64,000 nucleotides of DNA from an uncultured Propionibacteriaceae bacterium (GCA_945911015.1 CAMDZW010000010.1:1-64000); one strand, 5' to 3'; positions 9,886 to 19,423 are shown, counted from the stretch's first letter. Translations and numbers: made by a program. Notes: generated by a model from the letters alone, not told the origin.

Positions 9886-10670
9886 CCTCACCTGCACCTG
9901 CACCACCCCTTGCCGCCGATGACCTGCATGTCAGGCTCGGCGGCACGGCCGTCCTGAGCGGCGTCAGTCTGACCGTCGCCGAAGGTGAATCGGTCGCCCT
10001 ACTGGGCGGCAACGGATCAGGCAAGTCGACCCTGTTGCGGTCCTGCCTCGGGCTGGTTCCGGTCACCAGTGGTGAGGTCGCCCTCTTCGGCGATCCGTTG
10101 GTTCGGTTCCGCCGGTGGCATTGCCTGGGATACGTCCCACAGCACCCCACCGGAACCCTGCGCGGAGCAACGGTTGCCGAGGTCGTCGGGTCGGGACGTC
10201 TGTCCGTACGGACACCCTTCCTGCCCGGAGGCCGGGTGCACCGCGCCGCCGTGGACCACGCGCTGCACCAGGTCGGCCTGCTCAATCGGCGCGGTGACGA
10301 GATCAACACCCTGTCCGGAGGCCAGCAGCAGCGAGCCCTCATTGCCCGAGCGTTGGTCAACGACCCCGAACTACTCGTCCTCGACGAACCGACCGCCGGC
10401 GTCGACCTGGACCATCAGGACGAACTGGCCCAGATCCTGGGTGCCCTGCTCGACGAGGGCCGTTCGATGTTGGTGGTGCTGCACGAGATCGGTCCGATGG
10501 CGCCGCTGATCCAACGGACCGTGCGGCTGCGCGACGGACGTGTGGTCACCGACGCCGTCGACGAGCCCGACCCATCCTGCCACGAGGCCCCGCCCGTGGG
10601 GCAGGTGGATGCCTTCGGCCTGTCCACCGACATCCTCACCCCCCGCCCGGCCGAGGGTGGCCATGCTTGA
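9876..10670 (+). CDS. znuC: Zinc ABC transporter, ATP-binding protein
   Basis: A 264-residue ABC ATPase with Walker A GGNGSGKST, Q-loop region YVPQH, signature LSGGQQQR, Walker B LLVLDEPTAGVD and H-loop VLHE. It powers import through ZnuB. It starts within the last codons of znuA (ATG 9876) and overlaps znuB by 8 bp, so the transporter genes are tightly coupled. Confidence 0.92.
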   Translation: MSVTSPAPAPPLAADDLHVRLGGTAVLSGVSLTVAEGESVALLGGNGSGKSTLLRSCLGLVPVTSGEVALFGDPLVRFRRWHCLGYVPQHPTGTLRGATVAEVVGSGRLSVRTPFLPGGRVHRAAVDHALHQVGLLNRRGDEINTLSGGQQQRALIARALVNDPELLVLDEPTAGVDLDHQDELAQILGALLDEGRSMLVVLHEIGPMAPLIQRTVRLRDGRVVTDAVDEPDPSCHEAPPVGQVDAFGLSTDILTPRPAEGGHA

Positions 10671-11496
10671 GATGTTGAGCTACCCGTTCATGCAACGGGC
10701 CCTGATTGCTGCCCTGCTCACCGGTCTGCTCGCCCCGACCATCGGCACCTATGTCGTCCAGCGACGACTCAGCCTGCTCGGTGACGGGCTGGGCCACATC
10801 GCGATCGCCGGTGTCGGCCTGGCCTTCATCACCCAGCAGGCCCCGCTCCCGGTTGCCGTCGTTGTCTGTGTCGTCGGCGCGGTCCTGATCGAGGCGCTGC
10901 GCCAACACGGCCAGACCAGCGGCGATGTCGGACTGGCCATCCTGTTCTACGGCGGACTGGCCACCGGGGTGCTGCTCGCCGGCGCGGCCGGTGCCGGCAC
11001 CGGAACTCTCTCGCAGTATCTGTTCGGATCGCTGACCACGGTCAGTCCAGAAGACCTGATCGGGATCACGGTCCTGGGCGCTCTGGTGATGGTCCCCGCG
11101 ATCGCGCTGGCCCCACAGCTGTTCGCGGTCTCCCACGACGAGGAGTTCGCCCGCGTCACCGGGGTGCCGGTCCGTTTCCACAACTACCTCATCGTCGTGC
11201 TGGCTGCCCTCACCGTGGCGCTGTCGATGCGCACCGTCGGGCTGCTGCTGGTCAGCGCACTGATGATCGTCCCGGTGGCCGCTGCCCAGCATCTGGCCCG
11301 TGGGTTCATCGCCACCATGGGCACCGCCATGGTGCTCGGTGCTGTCGCCGGTGTCGGCGGCGCCGTTCTGTCCTATCCGCTCAACCTCGCACCGGGAGCG
11401 CTGATCGTGGTGTTCGCGATAGGACTGTTCGCGATCAGTTGGCCCCTGGGCACCCTGCTGAGACGACGACGTACGATCTTCGACCATGACCACTGA
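10663..11496 (+). CDS. znuB: Zinc ABC transporter, permease
   Basis: A 277-residue integral membrane protein of the ZnuB/ABC-3 family. Marks are LAPTIGTYVVQRRLSLLGDGLGHIAIAGVG near the N-terminus and about eight hydrophobic helices. The segment ISHD(E)EFARVTGVPV is a cytoplasmic coupling loop. The start at 10663 overlaps the end of znuC and lies just before MLSYPFMQRAL, the usual N-terminus. It overlaps zur by 11 bp. Confidence 0.92.
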   Translation: MLEMLSYPFMQRALIAALLTGLLAPTIGTYVVQRRLSLLGDGLGHIAIAGVGLAFITQQAPLPVAVVVCVVGAVLIEALRQHGQTSGDVGLAILFYGGLATGVLLAGAAGAGTGTLSQYLFGSLTTVSPEDLIGITVLGALVMVPAIALAPQLFAVSHDEEFARVTGVPVRFHNYLIVVLAALTVALSMRTVGLLLVSALMIVPVAAAQHLARGFIATMGTAMVLGAVAGVGGAVLSYPLNLAPGALIVVFAIGLFAISWPLGTLLRRRRTIFDHDH

Positions 11497-11887
11497 TTCG
11501 ACCCCGGCACCTCGTCGTACCCGTCAGCGGGCTGCAGTCAGTGAGCTGATGCAGAACCAGGAGGAGTTCCGTACGGCCCAGCAGATCCATGATCAGCTCC
11601 GTCAGGCCGGCGCATCGGTCGGGCTGACCACCGTCTACCGGAACCTGCAGGCGATGGCCGATACCGGCGAGCTCGACGTGATCCGTACCCCAGAGGGCGA
11701 GTTGAGTTTCCGCCAGTGCACCACCGTCCAGCACCATCACCATCTGGTCTGTCGTAGCTGTGGGCGCACCGTCGAGATCACCGGGCCGACCGTGGAGAAG
11801 TGGGCCAACCGGATCGCCGAGGAACACGGGTTCAGCGAGGTCAGCCACGAGCTGGAGATCTTCGGCACCTGCGCAGCCTGTGCCTGA
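11486..11887 (+). CDS. zur: Fur-family zinc uptake repressor
   Basis: A 133-residue Fur-family regulator with a winged helix (GLTTVYRNLQAMADTGELD) and a metal-sensing C-terminal domain. HHHHLVCRSCGR and CAAC provide the two CxxC structural zinc pairs. Its place as the final gene of znuABC and the Zur-type palindrome at 8836-8850 support Zur over Fur. When zinc is bound it should repress its own operon. No SmtB-type partner, found next to zur in mycobacteria, is present. Confidence 0.9.
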   Translation: MTTDSTPAPRRTRQRAAVSELMQNQEEFRTAQQIHDQLRQAGASVGLTTVYRNLQAMADTGELDVIRTPEGELSFRQCTTVQHHHHLVCRSCGRTVEITGPTVEKWANRIAEEHGFSEVSHELEIFGTCAACA

Positions 11888-11900
11888 TCAGCCTGCACCT

Positions 11901-12665
11901 TCAACCCGCTAGCCGGCGGACCGCCCCGGCCAGACTGTCGGCCATCGGACCGTCGGGCTGGCCCAGCCACGAGGCATCGCCCTCGGCCTCGATCCACAAC
12001 CACACGACCCGATCACCGTGGCGGGCGACACCCCAGCTGCCGACCCGTCCGTCCCAGGCCACATCGATCCAAGCGCCGACCCCGATCGGTGAGCTGAGAT
12101 CCTGTTGCGGGTGTCCCGTGCCGCCGAGCCGTTCAGCGCAGTCCATGCCGTCGGCCAGGATCGCCTCCTCGGCGGTGCTGGCATCAGTCTCGCCCTGGAA
12201 GCTCATCACATAGGCGAACGCTCGCCCGTCGCCGTCTGCCAGAGTGAAGGCACGTCCGTGGATCGCTGTGTGGGTCGGCAACGCATCAGTTGTCCAGGTC
12301 TGGCAGGGCGACTGCGGCTCAGCTGCCTCCCGCCCGATGCTGTCCCCCGCCTGCCACGAGCTGTCCGGCCAGGTCAGGTCACCTGAGGTCGGCAACTGCA
12401 CCTCGGTCACCGGCGGGCCGGTCTGGTCCGCGTCGGCGGACGAACTGGGTGGGACCGCGGGCTCACTGACCTCAGCGGAGCTCGCCGGCGGCGCCGGCGG
12501 ATCGGCATCGTCGGGTGACGGGTCGTCACGCAGCGCAAGCACGGCGATCCCGGCGATCACCCCGGCCACGACCATCACTGCGAGCACGCCGATGGCGATG
12601 GCAACACTGCCCAGCCGCTTGGGTGGCTCGGCGAGCGTGGTCGGAGGCTCGTTCGGGAACGACAC
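11901..12665 (-). CDS. Membrane-anchored protein of unknown function
   Basis: A 254-residue protein with a short cytoplasmic N-terminus, one transmembrane helix near residues 17-40 (VAIAIGVLAVMVVAGVIAGI), a Pro/Ser/Asp-rich linker and an extracytoplasmic domain. That domain has two well-spaced cysteines (SPCQTW, MDCAERL) that could form a disulfide. The GTG at 12665 gives a compact start. An ATG at 12716 would add 17 residues. It converges on zur and is divergent from the epimerase gene. I do not recognise a named domain. Confidence 0.65.
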   Translation of the reverse strand: MSFPNEPPTTLAEPPKRLGSVAIAIGVLAVMVVAGVIAGIAVLALRDDPSPDDADPPAPPASSAEVSEPAVPPSSSADADQTGPPVTEVQLPTSGDLTWPDSSWQAGDSIGREAAEPQSPCQTWTTDALPTHTAIHGRAFTLADGDGRAFAYVMSFQGETDASTAEEAILADGMDCAERLGGTGHPQQDLSSPIGVGAWIDVAWDGRVGSWGVARHGDRVVWLWIEAEGDASWLGQPDGPMADSLAGAVRRLAG

Positions 12666-12764
12666 GGACGTCAGCCTGCCACATCGTGGGTCGGTTGCAT
12701 CGGTTGCAACCCGCATTGCGGTCCAGTGCCGGACAGCTGTCGACACAGGCATAGAGTGCCGGTC

Positions 12765-14258
12765 ATGCGCGTGCTGCTCGTCGACGTCCCCACCCATCTG
12801 GCGGACCCCCTCCGTGCCCAACTCGCCGGACAGGCCGAGATCACCACCTACACCGGAGACCTGCTGGACCCGCAGGCCGACCACGCGCCCGATCATGAGG
12901 TCGTGATCCATGCACTCGGTGTCGGCACCGACGACGAGGACCGCCTGCTGCGATCCACCTTCGGCACCTGGAATCTGCTCCACACCGGCCCTCGCCGCCG
13001 TTACATCCAACTCTCCTCACTGGCCGTATTCGCTGGCCTCGATGACGGCTGGGATGTCCGCGAGAGTTGGCATCCACGTCCCACCACTGATCCACGCGCG
13101 CTCGCCTGCCATCTGGGCGAGATGACCTCCCGCGACCTCACCCGCGGCCGTGACCTGGCCAGCCTGGTCCTCCGTCTGGACGAGGTCGTGTCCGCCGACC
13201 GTTTTGCGGCCGGGCCCGTCGAGCCACGCTGGCTCCACATCGACGACGCCGTCACCGCCATCGTCACCGCACTGCGCGCCGATCTCGGGGATCATCCCCA
13301 CGGCCACTGGGCCCCCCTTCATGCCGTACGGGGTGATGGCCGCTACCGTCTCGGCGACTTCGCGCGTGAGCCGTACGGGTACCGCGCCAGCCATCAGTCC
13401 CCCAGCCGCCCGCCGGCCGAGGCGCCGCGCATGCCCAGCATTGCCCCGGTCGCCGGACTGACCCGCCCGGAGCGGATCACTCTCTACGGTGCCGGCGGGC
13501 CGATCGGCGCTGCTGCCCTGGAGCTGCTCGCCGACCGCCCCTTCATCCGCGCCACCGACGTCTCCGCGCTCGCCGAGATCGCGAGCCGTCCGCCCCAGTC
13601 GACGGGCGCGCCGCGACCGACGCCGCTGCCCGCGCCCCATGAGAATCTCGTGGTCGACATCACCGACGCCGACCAGGTCCGGGCCGCTGCGGTCGGCGCC
13701 GACTGCCTGGTCAACCTCTCAGTGGTCCGGGAGAACCCGACACTGGCCTTCAAGGTCAACATGCTCGGCGCCTGGCATGTGGCCCAGGCGGCCGTCGCCG
13801 AAGGCATCCAGCGCATCGTCCACACCGGGCCCACCGTGTCCATCGCGCCCTACCCGTGGGGCAGCAAGGAGGACGGCCGGATCGACGGGACCCAGGACTT
13901 TCGCAGCGGCGGCTGGATCTATCTGCTCACCAAGATGCTCGGCCAGGAGATCAACCGGATCGTGGCCGAGGAGCACGGCATCGCCAGCCCGATCCTGCTC
14001 TACTGCGGTTTTGCCCTCACCCCGCCGGCGCGACGCCAGGTCCACGGCTTCACCCAGTCGAATGGGTTCACCGTGTCCTGGCATGACTCGGGCCGCTCCA
14101 TCGTCGCTGCCGTCGACGTGGATCAGTTGCCCGAGCCGGCCCCGATCATCAACATCACCGCACCGTCACCTCATGGTCAATGGCCGGAGAACCGGGCCCG
14201 CGACATCCTCGGCTGGGAGGCCCAGGACCGCCTCGACTTCCTGTGGCAGCTGCCGTAG
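12765..14258 (+). CDS. Tandem NAD-dependent epimerase/dehydratase-like protein
   Basis: A 497-residue protein containing two short-chain dehydrogenase/epimerase-type halves. The C-terminal half (from about residue 230) keeps the nucleotide-binding turn ITLYGAGGPIGAAAL and a YxxxK pair (IYLLTK). The N-terminal half (MRVLLVDVPTHLADPL...) lacks a glycine-rich turn and has a histidine (CHLGEM) where the active-site YxxxK would fall. It is probably a structural or degenerate copy. A substrate such as a nucleotide sugar is likely for the family but not shown. It precedes recO convergently. Confidence 0.7.
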   Translation: MRVLLVDVPTHLADPLRAQLAGQAEITTYTGDLLDPQADHAPDHEVVIHALGVGTDDEDRLLRSTFGTWNLLHTGPRRRYIQLSSLAVFAGLDDGWDVRESWHPRPTTDPRALACHLGEMTSRDLTRGRDLASLVLRLDEVVSADRFAAGPVEPRWLHIDDAVTAIVTALRADLGDHPHGHWAPLHAVRGDGRYRLGDFAREPYGYRASHQSPSRPPAEAPRMPSIAPVAGLTRPERITLYGAGGPIGAAALELLADRPFIRATDVSALAEIASRPPQSTGAPRPTPLPAPHENLVVDITDADQVRAAAVGADCLVNLSVVRENPTLAFKVNMLGAWHVAQAAVAEGIQRIVHTGPTVSIAPYPWGSKEDGRIDGTQDFRSGGWIYLLTKMLGQEINRIVAEEHGIASPILLYCGFALTPPARRQVHGFTQSNGFTVSWHDSGRSIVAAVDVDQLPEPAPIINITAPSPHGQWPENRARDILGWEAQDRLDFLWQLP

Positions 14259-14284
14259 TCGGTCCCTGACTCGTTCCACCGGTC

Positions 14285-15034
14285 TCAGTCGGTGACTCGT
14301 TCGACCAGGGGCAGCGAGCGCAGGCCCCGCTCGAGGTGCCAGGTGGTGTAAGCCGCCACCAACCTGCTGGCCTCACGGCGGGTCCGGCCGTCGGTCTCGG
14401 CCGTGTCCTCCCAGGCCCCGGCCAACAGCGCCGCCATCAACTCCAGGGTCACCTGGGCCGGGCGTGCACAGCCGGGAGGGCGGCACTGGAGGCAGACCAC
14501 CCCACCCATCGCGGGCACAAACCCTTGGTGTGGTCCGGTCACGCCACAGCGGGCGCAATCGGTCAACGACGGTGCATATCCGGCGATCGACATGCTCCGC
14601 AGCAGATAGGCATCGAGGACCATGTCCGCTGGTCGGGGCCCGGCCGTGGTCCCCTCGTGCAGAGCGCGCAGTGCTCCGACGAGCAGCAGGAACTGCTGCA
14701 CCGCTGGTTCCCGTTCCTCGGTCACCAGTCGGTCGGCGGTCTCCAACATGGCTTGTCCGGCACTGTAGGCGGCATAGGCATGGGTCAGGGGCTCACCGTA
14801 GACCCGGACCGATTCGGCCTGGGTGATGATCGCCAGACTGCGGCCGTCGACAAACTGCAGGTCGACGTGGCTGAACGGTTCGAGGCGGGCGCCGAACTTC
14901 GACGATGTCCGCCGCACCCCCTTGGCGACCGCGCGGACCTTGCCGTGGCGTCGGGTCAGCAGGGTGATGATGCGGTCGGCCTCACCCAGCTTGTGGGTGC
15001 GAAGGACGACTGCGTCATCCCGGTAGGTGGCCAT
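14285..15034 (-). CDS. recO: DNA repair protein RecO
   Basis: A 249-residue protein with the N-terminal OB-fold signature [20 protein letters not shown] and a central helical part. A four-cysteine zinc site is present (CARCG and CLQCRPPGC). It helps RecR load RecA onto SSB-coated gaps. The start at 15034 (MATYRDD) is standard for the family. An ATG at 15043 would add three residues. It is divergent from uppS, as in many actinobacteria. Confidence 0.92.
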   Translation of the reverse strand: MATYRDDAVVLRTHKLGEADRIITLLTRRHGKVRAVAKGVRRTSSKFGARLEPFSHVDLQFVDGRSLAIITQAESVRVYGEPLTHAYAAYSAGQAMLETADRLVTEEREPAVQQFLLLVGALRALHEGTTAGPRPADMVLDAYLLRSMSIAGYAPSLTDCARCGVTGPHQGFVPAMGGVVCLQCRPPGCARPAQVTLELMAALLAGAWEDTAETDGRTRREASRLVAAYTTWHLERGLRSLPLVERVTD

Positions 15035-15069
15035 GCTCGCCATTGTGCCCGATTGACTAGATTGACCCT

Positions 15070-15876
15070 GTGCCGACACGTCGCTACCTCGAGCCCACAC
15101 CTCACCCCAGTGGGGCCACCGCACCACGGCTGAAACCGTCTCAGGTGCCAACCCATGTTGCGATCGTGATGGACGGCAACGGCCGCTGGGCCAGACAGCG
15201 GGGGCTGCCCCGTACCGATGGCCATGCCCGCGGCGAGGACAGCCTCTTCGACGTGATCGAGGGGGCCATCGAGGTTGGCGTGAAGTATCTGTCCGCGTAC
15301 GCCTTTTCCACCGAGAACTGGAGCCGGTCCCCGGACGAGGTGCGGTGGCTGATGGGCTTCAACCGGGACGTGATCCACCGCCGCCGGGACCAGATGGACG
15401 CGCTCGGCGTACGAGTGAGGTGGGCCGGACGACGTCCCAGACTGTGGAAGTCAGTCATTGCCGAGCTCGAGGAGGCGGAGCGCCGTACGGTGGACAATGA
15501 CCGACTCACCCTGCAGTTCTGCGTCAACTACGGCGGCCGCGCCGAGATCGTCGATGCCGCTCGCGCCATCGCCGAGCAGGCCCGCGACGGCAGACTCGAT
15601 CCGTCCCGACTGACCGAGAAGCGGTTCCGCGCCTTCCTCGACGAGCCCGAGATCCCCGATGTCGACCTGTTCATCCGATCCTCCGGGGAACAGCGCACCT
15701 CCAACTTCCTGGTCTGGCAGATGGCCTATGCCGAGATGGTCTTCCTGGACCGCCTGTGGCCCGACTTCGACCGCCGTGACCTGTGGCGGGCCATTGAGGC
15801 CTATGCCGCGCGAGACCGCCGGTTCGGCGGCGCGCTGCCGAACCCGGTACCAGCAGATGAAACCTCTTTGTCGTGA
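15070..15876 (+). CDS. uppS: Isoprenyl transferase (undecaprenyl diphosphate synthase type)
   Basis: A 268-residue cis-prenyltransferase with [17 protein letters not shown] (diphosphate binding, catalytic Asp), FSTENWSRS, and the C-terminal [18 protein letters not shown] and YAEMVF blocks. It makes long-chain prenyl diphosphate carriers for wall synthesis. The start is GTG at 15070. A TAGATT hexamer at 15058-15063 lies exactly where a -10 would make the transcript begin at this GTG, so a leaderless message is likely. This last point is inference. Confidence 0.93.
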   Translation: MPTRRYLEPTPHPSGATAPRLKPSQVPTHVAIVMDGNGRWARQRGLPRTDGHARGEDSLFDVIEGAIEVGVKYLSAYAFSTENWSRSPDEVRWLMGFNRDVIHRRRDQMDALGVRVRWAGRRPRLWKSVIAELEEAERRTVDNDRLTLQFCVNYGGRAEIVDAARAIAEQARDGRLDPSRLTEKRFRAFLDEPEIPDVDLFIRSSGEQRTSNFLVWQMAYAEMVFLDRLWPDFDRRDLWRAIEAYAARDRRFGGALPNPVPADETSLS

Positions 15877-16043
15877 TCGAACCGTTGCAATGAAACGTGT
15901 CACTCTGTGACAGTGTGGCTTGACGCGAGCCGTCCTTCCGTCGTTCACTGTTCCGTACGGGAGAACGGTTTCCCGATGCCAGTCATCATCAGCGATGAGA
16001 GGGACACAATGCGAGAGCACAGGACACGACGGGAGGTGTCACG
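15877..16043. promoter_or_regulatory. Regulatory region upstream of the first sugar permease operon
   Basis: The gap contains three palindromes. CGTTGCAATGAAACG (15883-15897) fits CGTTnCAnTGnAACG. TGTCAC-TCT-GTGACA lies at 15898-15912. An AACGGTTTC half-site lies near 15965-15972. A TTGACG at 15920-15925 could be a -35, but no convincing -10 is seen. A GGGAGG ribosome-binding sequence precedes the GTG at 16044. Operator function is inferred from symmetry and from similar half-sites upstream of the binding-protein genes. Confidence 0.45.
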
Positions 16044-17006
16044 GTGAGCGCACTGTCTGAACTGTCGGCGATGTCCTCGAAGGGTGGGCGCAAGCTCTCC
16101 CCCGAGGAACGCAAGCAGCGCGCACGTGAGAACAACCGGGACGGCAAGGCGGGCTACATCTTCCTGCTCCCTTGGCTGGTGGGCCTGGTTGCCATCACGG
16201 CCGGCCCGATGGCGTTGTCGCTGTACTTCGCCTTCACCGACTACAACCTGCTCCAGCCTGCCGAGTTCAACGGCATCGCGAACTTCACCCGGATGATCGA
16301 GGACACCCGACTGCACCAGTCGCTGAAGGTGACCTTCACCTACGTCCTCGTCTCCACCCCGATCCAGCTCGCCGTCGCCCTGGCCGTGGCCATGCTGCTG
16401 GACAAGGGCATGCGCGGGTTGTCCTTCTACCGTTCGGTCTTCTACCTGCCCTCGCTGTTGGGTTCGTCGGTGGCCATTGCGGTGCTGTGGCGCCAGATCT
16501 TCGGCACCCAGGGCCTGTTCAACCAGGTGCTCGGCATGTTGGGTCTGCCCGATGACACCGGCTGGATTTCTTCGCCCGACACCGCGCTCGGCGCGATCAT
16601 CCTGCTGCACATCTGGACCTTCGGCTCGCCGATGATCATCTTCCTCGCCGGCCTGCGTCAGATCCCAACGATGTACTACGAGGCGGCCCAGGTCGACGGT
16701 GCCACCAAGCGGCACCAGTTCGTCCACATCACGATCCCGCTGCTCAGCCCGATCATCTTCTTCAACCTGGTGTTGCAGGTCATCGGGGCCTTCCAGAGCT
16801 TCACCCAGGCCTTCATCGTGTCGAACGGTACGGGCGGTCCCTCCGACTCCACGCTGTTCTACTCGCTGTATCTGTACCAGCAGGGCTTCCGTCAGTTCTC
16901 CATGGGCTACGCCTCGGCGATGGCCTGGTTGCTGCTGCTCATCATCGCGGCCTTCACCGCGCTCAACTTCCTGATCGCCAAGTACTGGGTGTTCTACGAT
17001 GACTGA
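16044..17006 (+). CDS. Carbohydrate ABC transporter permease (MalF/UgpA type, CUT1)
   Basis: A 320-residue inner-membrane protein with six hydrophobic helices after a charged N-terminus. The cytoplasmic EAA loop reads EAAQVDGATKRHQFVHITIPLL and docks the ATPase. A GTG start at 16044 follows a GGGAGG sequence. It overlaps the next permease gene by 8 bp. No binding protein or ATPase gene adjoins the pair. The nearest binding proteins are solitary paralogs at 20.9, 24.5 and 38.3 kb. Confidence 0.9.
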   Translation: MSALSELSAMSSKGGRKLSPEERKQRARENNRDGKAGYIFLLPWLVGLVAITAGPMALSLYFAFTDYNLLQPAEFNGIANFTRMIEDTRLHQSLKVTFTYVLVSTPIQLAVALAVAMLLDKGMRGLSFYRSVFYLPSLLGSSVAIAVLWRQIFGTQGLFNQVLGMLGLPDDTGWISSPDTALGAIILLHIWTFGSPMIIFLAGLRQIPTMYYEAAQVDGATKRHQFVHITIPLLSPIIFFNLVLQVIGAFQSFTQAFIVSNGTGGPSDSTLFYSLYLYQQGFRQFSMGYASAMAWLLLLIIAAFTALNFLIAKYWVFYDD

Positions 17007-17898
17007 TCTCACAGTGTCCACGACTCCGGACCAGGCGCCTGACCGTACCGATGAGGTCCGGCACGCGCGCAACAAGACCACCACCTCGATCGTCAAGCAT
17101 GTGCTGATGATCGCCGCCAGCCTGTTCATGATCTATCCGCTGCTGTGGATGCTGGTCAGCTCGCTGCGCCCCACCGAGGTCATCTTCCGCACTCCCGGAC
17201 TGCTGCTGACCGACTTCTACATCGCCAACTACATCGACGGCTGGACTGCACTCAGCCAGCCCTTCCACCGATTCCTGGTGAACTCGGCGATCATCACCTT
17301 CGCCTGCATCTTCGGCAACATCGTCTCCTGTGCGTTGGCTGCCTACGCCTTCGCCCGATTGAAGTTCCGTGGCCGCAACATCTTCTTCGCGATCATGTTG
17401 ATCACCTTGATGCTGCCGTGGCACGTCACCGTGGTGCCGCAGTACATCCTGTTCTCGCAGGTCGACCTGGTGAACACCTTCTGGCCGCTGATCCTGCCGA
17501 AGTTGTTGGCCACTGACGCGTTCTTCGTCTTCCTGATGGTGCAGTTCATCCGCGGCATCCCCCGCGACATGGACGAGGCGGCCAAGATCGACGGCTGCGG
17601 CCAGTTCCGCATCTTCTTCTCGATCATCGTGCCGTTGTTGACCCCGGCGATGGCGACCACCGCCATCTTCACCTTCATCCAGACCTGGAACGAGTTCTTC
17701 GGCCCGTTGATCTACCTGACCAAGTCGACCAACTGGACCGTGTCGGTGGCGCTGCGTCAGTTCCTCGACTCCGAGTCGGCCAGCAATTGGGGCGCCATGT
17801 TCGCCATGTCGATCGTCTCGCTGCTGCCGGTCTTCCTGGTGTTCCTCTTCGGCCAGCGCTTCCTGGTCAAGGGCATCGCGACCACCGGCATCAAGTGA
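16999..17898 (+). CDS. Carbohydrate ABC transporter permease (MalG/UgpE type, CUT1)
   Basis: A 299-residue partner permease with six helices. PLLWMLVSSLRPTEVIF near the N-terminus and the EAA loop DEAAKIDGCGQFRIFFSIIVPLLTPA are typical of MalG-type subunits. The ATG at 16999 sits inside the end of the preceding permease gene, so the two are coupled. It is followed by a twin direct repeat and a strong hairpin terminator. The sugar cannot be read from the sequence. Confidence 0.9.
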   Translation: MTDLTVSTTPDQAPDRTDEVRHARNKTTTSIVKHVLMIAASLFMIYPLLWMLVSSLRPTEVIFRTPGLLLTDFYIANYIDGWTALSQPFHRFLVNSAIITFACIFGNIVSCALAAYAFARLKFRGRNIFFAIMLITLMLPWHVTVVPQYILFSQVDLVNTFWPLILPKLLATDAFFVFLMVQFIRGIPRDMDEAAKIDGCGQFRIFFSIIVPLLTPAMATTAIFTFIQTWNEFFGPLIYLTKSTNWTVSVALRQFLDSESASNWGAMFAMSIVSLLPVFLVFLFGQRFLVKGIATTGIK

Positions 17899-17907
17899 TC
17901 CGGCCCA

Positions 17908-17944
17908 CCTGACAGGCACCACAATTCGCCTGACAGGCACCACA
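17908..17944 (+). repeat. Twin 16-bp direct repeat
   Basis: CCTGACAGGCACCACA occurs at 17908-17923 and again at 17929-17944, a 21-bp period, directly after the permease operon. Each copy contains the self-complementary CCTGACAGG. The period is two helical turns, which would suit side-by-side protein binding. No function is known. Confidence 0.7.
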
Positions 17945-17951
17945 CTACGAA

Positions 17952-17980
17952 CGTGCCGGCCCCCGTGCGGGGCCGGCACG
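17952..17980 (+). terminator. Terminator hairpin after the permease pair
   Basis: CGTGCCGGCCCC (17952-17963) and GGGGCCGGCACG (17969-17980) form a perfect 12-bp stem with a 5-nt loop. It separates the permease operon from the oxidoreductase gene at 18037. Confidence 0.8.
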
Positions 17981-18036
17981 CTAGTATGAGAAACCGATTC
18001 CTGCACCATCGGTGTACCTGAGAGGACCAGTACTCC

Positions 18037-19410
18037 ATGACAGTTCCCACGACGATTCAGTCCAAGTCCGGTGGCGTACCGCGTTACGCCATCGTCGGGA
18101 CGGGCCACCGCGTCGAGATGTACACCCGAGCGATCTCGGGCGACCATGCCGAGGTCTCCGAGCTGGTCGCACTGCTCGACGTCAACCCGGGGCGCACCGA
18201 GTGGCACCGGACCGCACTCGACGCGGCCGGGCTCGACACCTCCGCCCTCGTCCTCGGCGCACCGGACCTGCTCGAGCAGGTCATTGCCGACCAGCAGGTC
18301 GACCGGGTCATCGTGACCACCCCGGACCACACCCACGCTGAGTACATCGTCCGCAGCCTGAGGGCCGGAGCCGATGTCGTGGTCGAGAAGCCGCTGACCA
18401 TCGATGCCGAATCGGCGCGGGCGATCGCCGAGGCCGTCAAGGAGACCGGCCGGCAGGTCATCACCACCTTCAACTACCGCTACTCCCCGCGCAACAGCTC
18501 TCTCAAGGAGATCGTGAAGTCGGGGCGCATCGGTGAGGTCACCTCGGTCACCTTCGAATGGGTGCTCGACACCCGCCACGGTGCCGACTACTTCCGCCGC
18601 TGGCACCGCTACAAGGACCACTCCGGTGGTCTGTTGATCCACAAGGCCTCGCACCACTTCGACCTGGTCAACTGGTGGATCAACGACACCCCCGACACCG
18701 TCTTCGCCAAAGGTGATCTCAAGTTCTACGGTGCGGCCAATGCCGAGAAGCACGGCATCCCCCACCCGAACCCCCGCGGCACCCACGACAACCCCGAACG
18801 CACACCGTTCGAGCTCGACCTGCGCAATGACGAACGTCTCAAGGAGCTCTACCTCGACAACGAGCAGTACGACGGTTACCTGCGTGACCGCGATGTCTTC
18901 GACGAGGGCATCACGGCTGAGGACAACATGGCCGTGGTCGTCACCTACGAGGGTGGCCCGATCCTGAGCTACGCGCTCAACGCCCACGCTCCGTGGGAGG
19001 GCTACCGGGTCGGGATCAACGGCACCCTGGGCCGCGCCGAGCTGGACGTGGTCGAGCGCCCCTCGGTCATCCTGGACGAGGACGGCAACACCATCCTGGA
19101 TCCCAGCGCCGTTCCCGAGGAGATCAACGCCACCGGGCGCCAGCGGGGCACACACCTCACCGTCCAGAATCACTGGGGCGTCAGTGAGGAGATCGAGATC
19201 CCTGAGGGAACCGGTGGCCATGGCGGCGGTGACGCATTGTTGCTGAACGATCTGTTCCGTGGTGCCGGCGACGATCCGCTGGAGCGTCCGTCGAGCTGGA
19301 TCGACGGCCTGCGCTCGGCCGGTGTCGGCATGGCCGGCAACGAGTCGATCCGCACCGGCCAGCCCGTACGGATCGCCGACCTCGGTTTCGGTGTCGACCT
19401 GTCGCGCTGA
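18037..19410 (+). CDS. Gfo/Idh/MocA family oxidoreductase
   Basis: A 457-residue NAD(P)-dependent sugar or inositol dehydrogenase-like protein. The Rossmann start is YAIVGTGHRVEMY, the hallmark EKP motif is VVVEKPLTID near residue 115, and SGGLLIHKASHHFDLVNWW carries the usual catalytic His region. It is longer than typical members because of an insert around residues 230-290. An inverted repeat ACCGAT-N9-ATCGGT (17993-18013) lies 23 bp upstream. Its position beside CUT1 permeases suggests oxidation of an imported carbohydrate, but the substrate is unknown. Confidence 0.85.
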   Translation: MTVPTTIQSKSGGVPRYAIVGTGHRVEMYTRAISGDHAEVSELVALLDVNPGRTEWHRTALDAAGLDTSALVLGAPDLLEQVIADQQVDRVIVTTPDHTHAEYIVRSLRAGADVVVEKPLTIDAESARAIAEAVKETGRQVITTFNYRYSPRNSSLKEIVKSGRIGEVTSVTFEWVLDTRHGADYFRRWHRYKDHSGGLLIHKASHHFDLVNWWINDTPDTVFAKGDLKFYGAANAEKHGIPHPNPRGTHDNPERTPFELDLRNDERLKELYLDNEQYDGYLRDRDVFDEGITAEDNMAVVVTYEGGPILSYALNAHAPWEGYRVGINGTLGRAELDVVERPSVILDEDGNTILDPSAVPEEINATGRQRGTHLTVQNHWGVSEEIEIPEGTGGHGGGDALLLNDLFRGAGDDPLERPSSWIDGLRSAGVGMAGNESIRTGQPVRIADLGFGVDLSR

Positions 19411-19423
19411 CCATCCACCATCA

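Noticed and set aside
16963-19221. A 752-codon open frame on the minus strand
   Set aside because: It lies opposite a well-supported permease and oxidoreductase, and its low-complexity G/E/D-rich translation is the mirror image of high-GC coding DNA.
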